Shown: in pieces, positions 63,637 to 64,000 of the stretch
Numbering within the stretch: position 1 is the stretch's first letter
Layout: every line of letters begins with the position of its first letter
Assembly (NCBI GenBank): GCA_963794615.1
Contig: CAWCEP010000005.1
Location: 558,001-622,000, forward strand
Length of the DNA: 64,000 nucleotides
Direction: 5' to 3'
DNA from: Chersky-840 sp963794615
Lineage (GTDB): Bacteria > Actinomycetota > Acidimicrobiia > Acidimicrobiales > UBA8190
Translations under genes and position numbers: made by a program
Notes under the pieces: generated by a model
The model's input: the letters and a program-made list of their open reading frames with translations, nothing else
The model's database searches: none
What the model was told of the DNA's origin: nothing

Positions 63637-64000
63637 ATGGGGGATCACGGGGTGACGACGATCAGCGGATGGGTGGCGCCCGGCTTCGAAGGGGTTCGGG
63701 ACGTCTTCCAGGCCAACTTCGACGCCGGCGTCGAAGTTGGGGCGGCCTTCGGCGCCTATCACCGGGGCGAGAAGGTGGTCGACCTGTGGGGCGGTATTGC
63801 GGACAAGCGGACACAAGAACCTTGGAACGAGGACACTCTGGTACTCGTCTACTCGACGACCAAGGGTGCCGTCGCCATGTGTGCGAATCGGCTCGCCCAG
63901 CAGGGTGCGCTCGATGTCGAGGCTCCCGTGGTCACGTACTGGCCCGAATTCTCGCCGGCGGGAAAGGAGACGGTCACCGTGGCCGACCTCCTTGCCCACC
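63637..64000 (+). CDS. Serine hydrolase, beta-lactamase class C-like (C-terminus beyond window)
   Basis: At least 121 residues from ATG 63637 (GGGAG before it), still open at the right edge. The start (SGWVAPGFEGVRDVFQANF, AFGAYHRGEKVVDLWGG) and the SxxK motif in VYSTTKGAVAM are those of the EstB/penicillin-binding-like family. The later YxN and KTG-like motifs are beyond the window. It is likely an esterase or peptidase rather than a resistance enzyme. Confidence 0.85.
   Translation, partial: MGDHGVTTISGWVAPGFEGVRDVFQANFDAGVEVGAAFGAYHRGEKVVDLWGGIADKRTQEPWNEDTLVLVYSTTKGAVAMCANRLAQQGALDVEAPVVTYWPEFSPAGKETVTVADLLAH

Noticed and set aside
63637..64000. Beta-lactam resistance gene
   Set aside because: Only the SxxK start is visible and the N-terminus fits EstB-type esterases; resistance cannot be claimed.

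Overview
The window is high-GC bacterial DNA that looks actinobacterial. Supporting markers are a class E sortase with LAxTG-type substrates, neocarzinostatin-like secreted domains, DUF2510-type WYxxP modules, DivIVA-like coiled coils, a MhuD-like monooxygenase and many GTG/TTG starts. The propeller repeats of the S53 protease resemble those I associate with Acidimicrobiia, so that class is my best guess. This is inference; there is no rRNA in the window to settle it.

Layout. 1-3.6 kb: GntR regulator (cut by the left edge), a metallo-beta-lactamase/rhodanese sulfur enzyme and an MFS efflux pump. 4.7-8.6 kb: an arsenic island with arsR divergent from arsI/cadI, an aquaporin, a CoA-disulfide-reductase-like flavoprotein and an arsC-type reductase. 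Two overlapping divergent promoters and an inverted-repeat operator lie between them, and no arsenite pump is present. 8.6-12.7 kb: housekeeping-like singletons (DsbA-like, RecB-like nuclease, hydrolase, frameshifted OsmC, tyrosine phosphatase). 12.7-18.7 kb: envelope and secreted proteins. 18.8-32.1 kb: the centrepiece, a run of + strand genes pstS-like1, NCS-like3, pstC, pstA, pstS-like2, pstS-like3, pstB, exosortase, sortase E, NCS-like4. Most neighbours overlap by 1-4 nt. Four products end in an LAxTG sorting signal. Two other secreted proteins in the neighbourhood end in a different signal, PEAPL + membrane segment + RRRR.

32-51 kb: a DivIVA-like protein, a fifth NCS-like protein, an orphan PhoB-type regulator, a secreted glycosidase, ChrA, two glycosyltransferases, a GH26-like/phosphoesterase fusion, a second DivIVA-like protein, a proline-rich membrane protein with a perfect 12 x 15 bp repeat, and a sedolisin protease with a C-terminal propeller. 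The theme is the cell surface. 52 kb: tRNA-Gly(UCC) and tRNA-Pro(UGG). 52.1-63.1 kb: a sparse region of small, mostly unlinked genes with long gaps, a 30 bp duplicated sequence and, at 62.8 kb, a diverged 5' half of a tRNA-Pro. 63.1-64 kb: a GYD-domain protein and a serine hydrolase cut by the right edge.

How it may work together (inference): a Pst-type ABC module whose substrate-binding proteins are covalently displayed on the wall, made with its own sortase, a second exosortase-type transpeptidase and a family of small disulfide-bonded NCS-like surface proteins. Three genes carry apparent frameshifts (OsmC-like, NCS-like3, pstS-like3, the last with two), so either assembly indels or decay must be considered.
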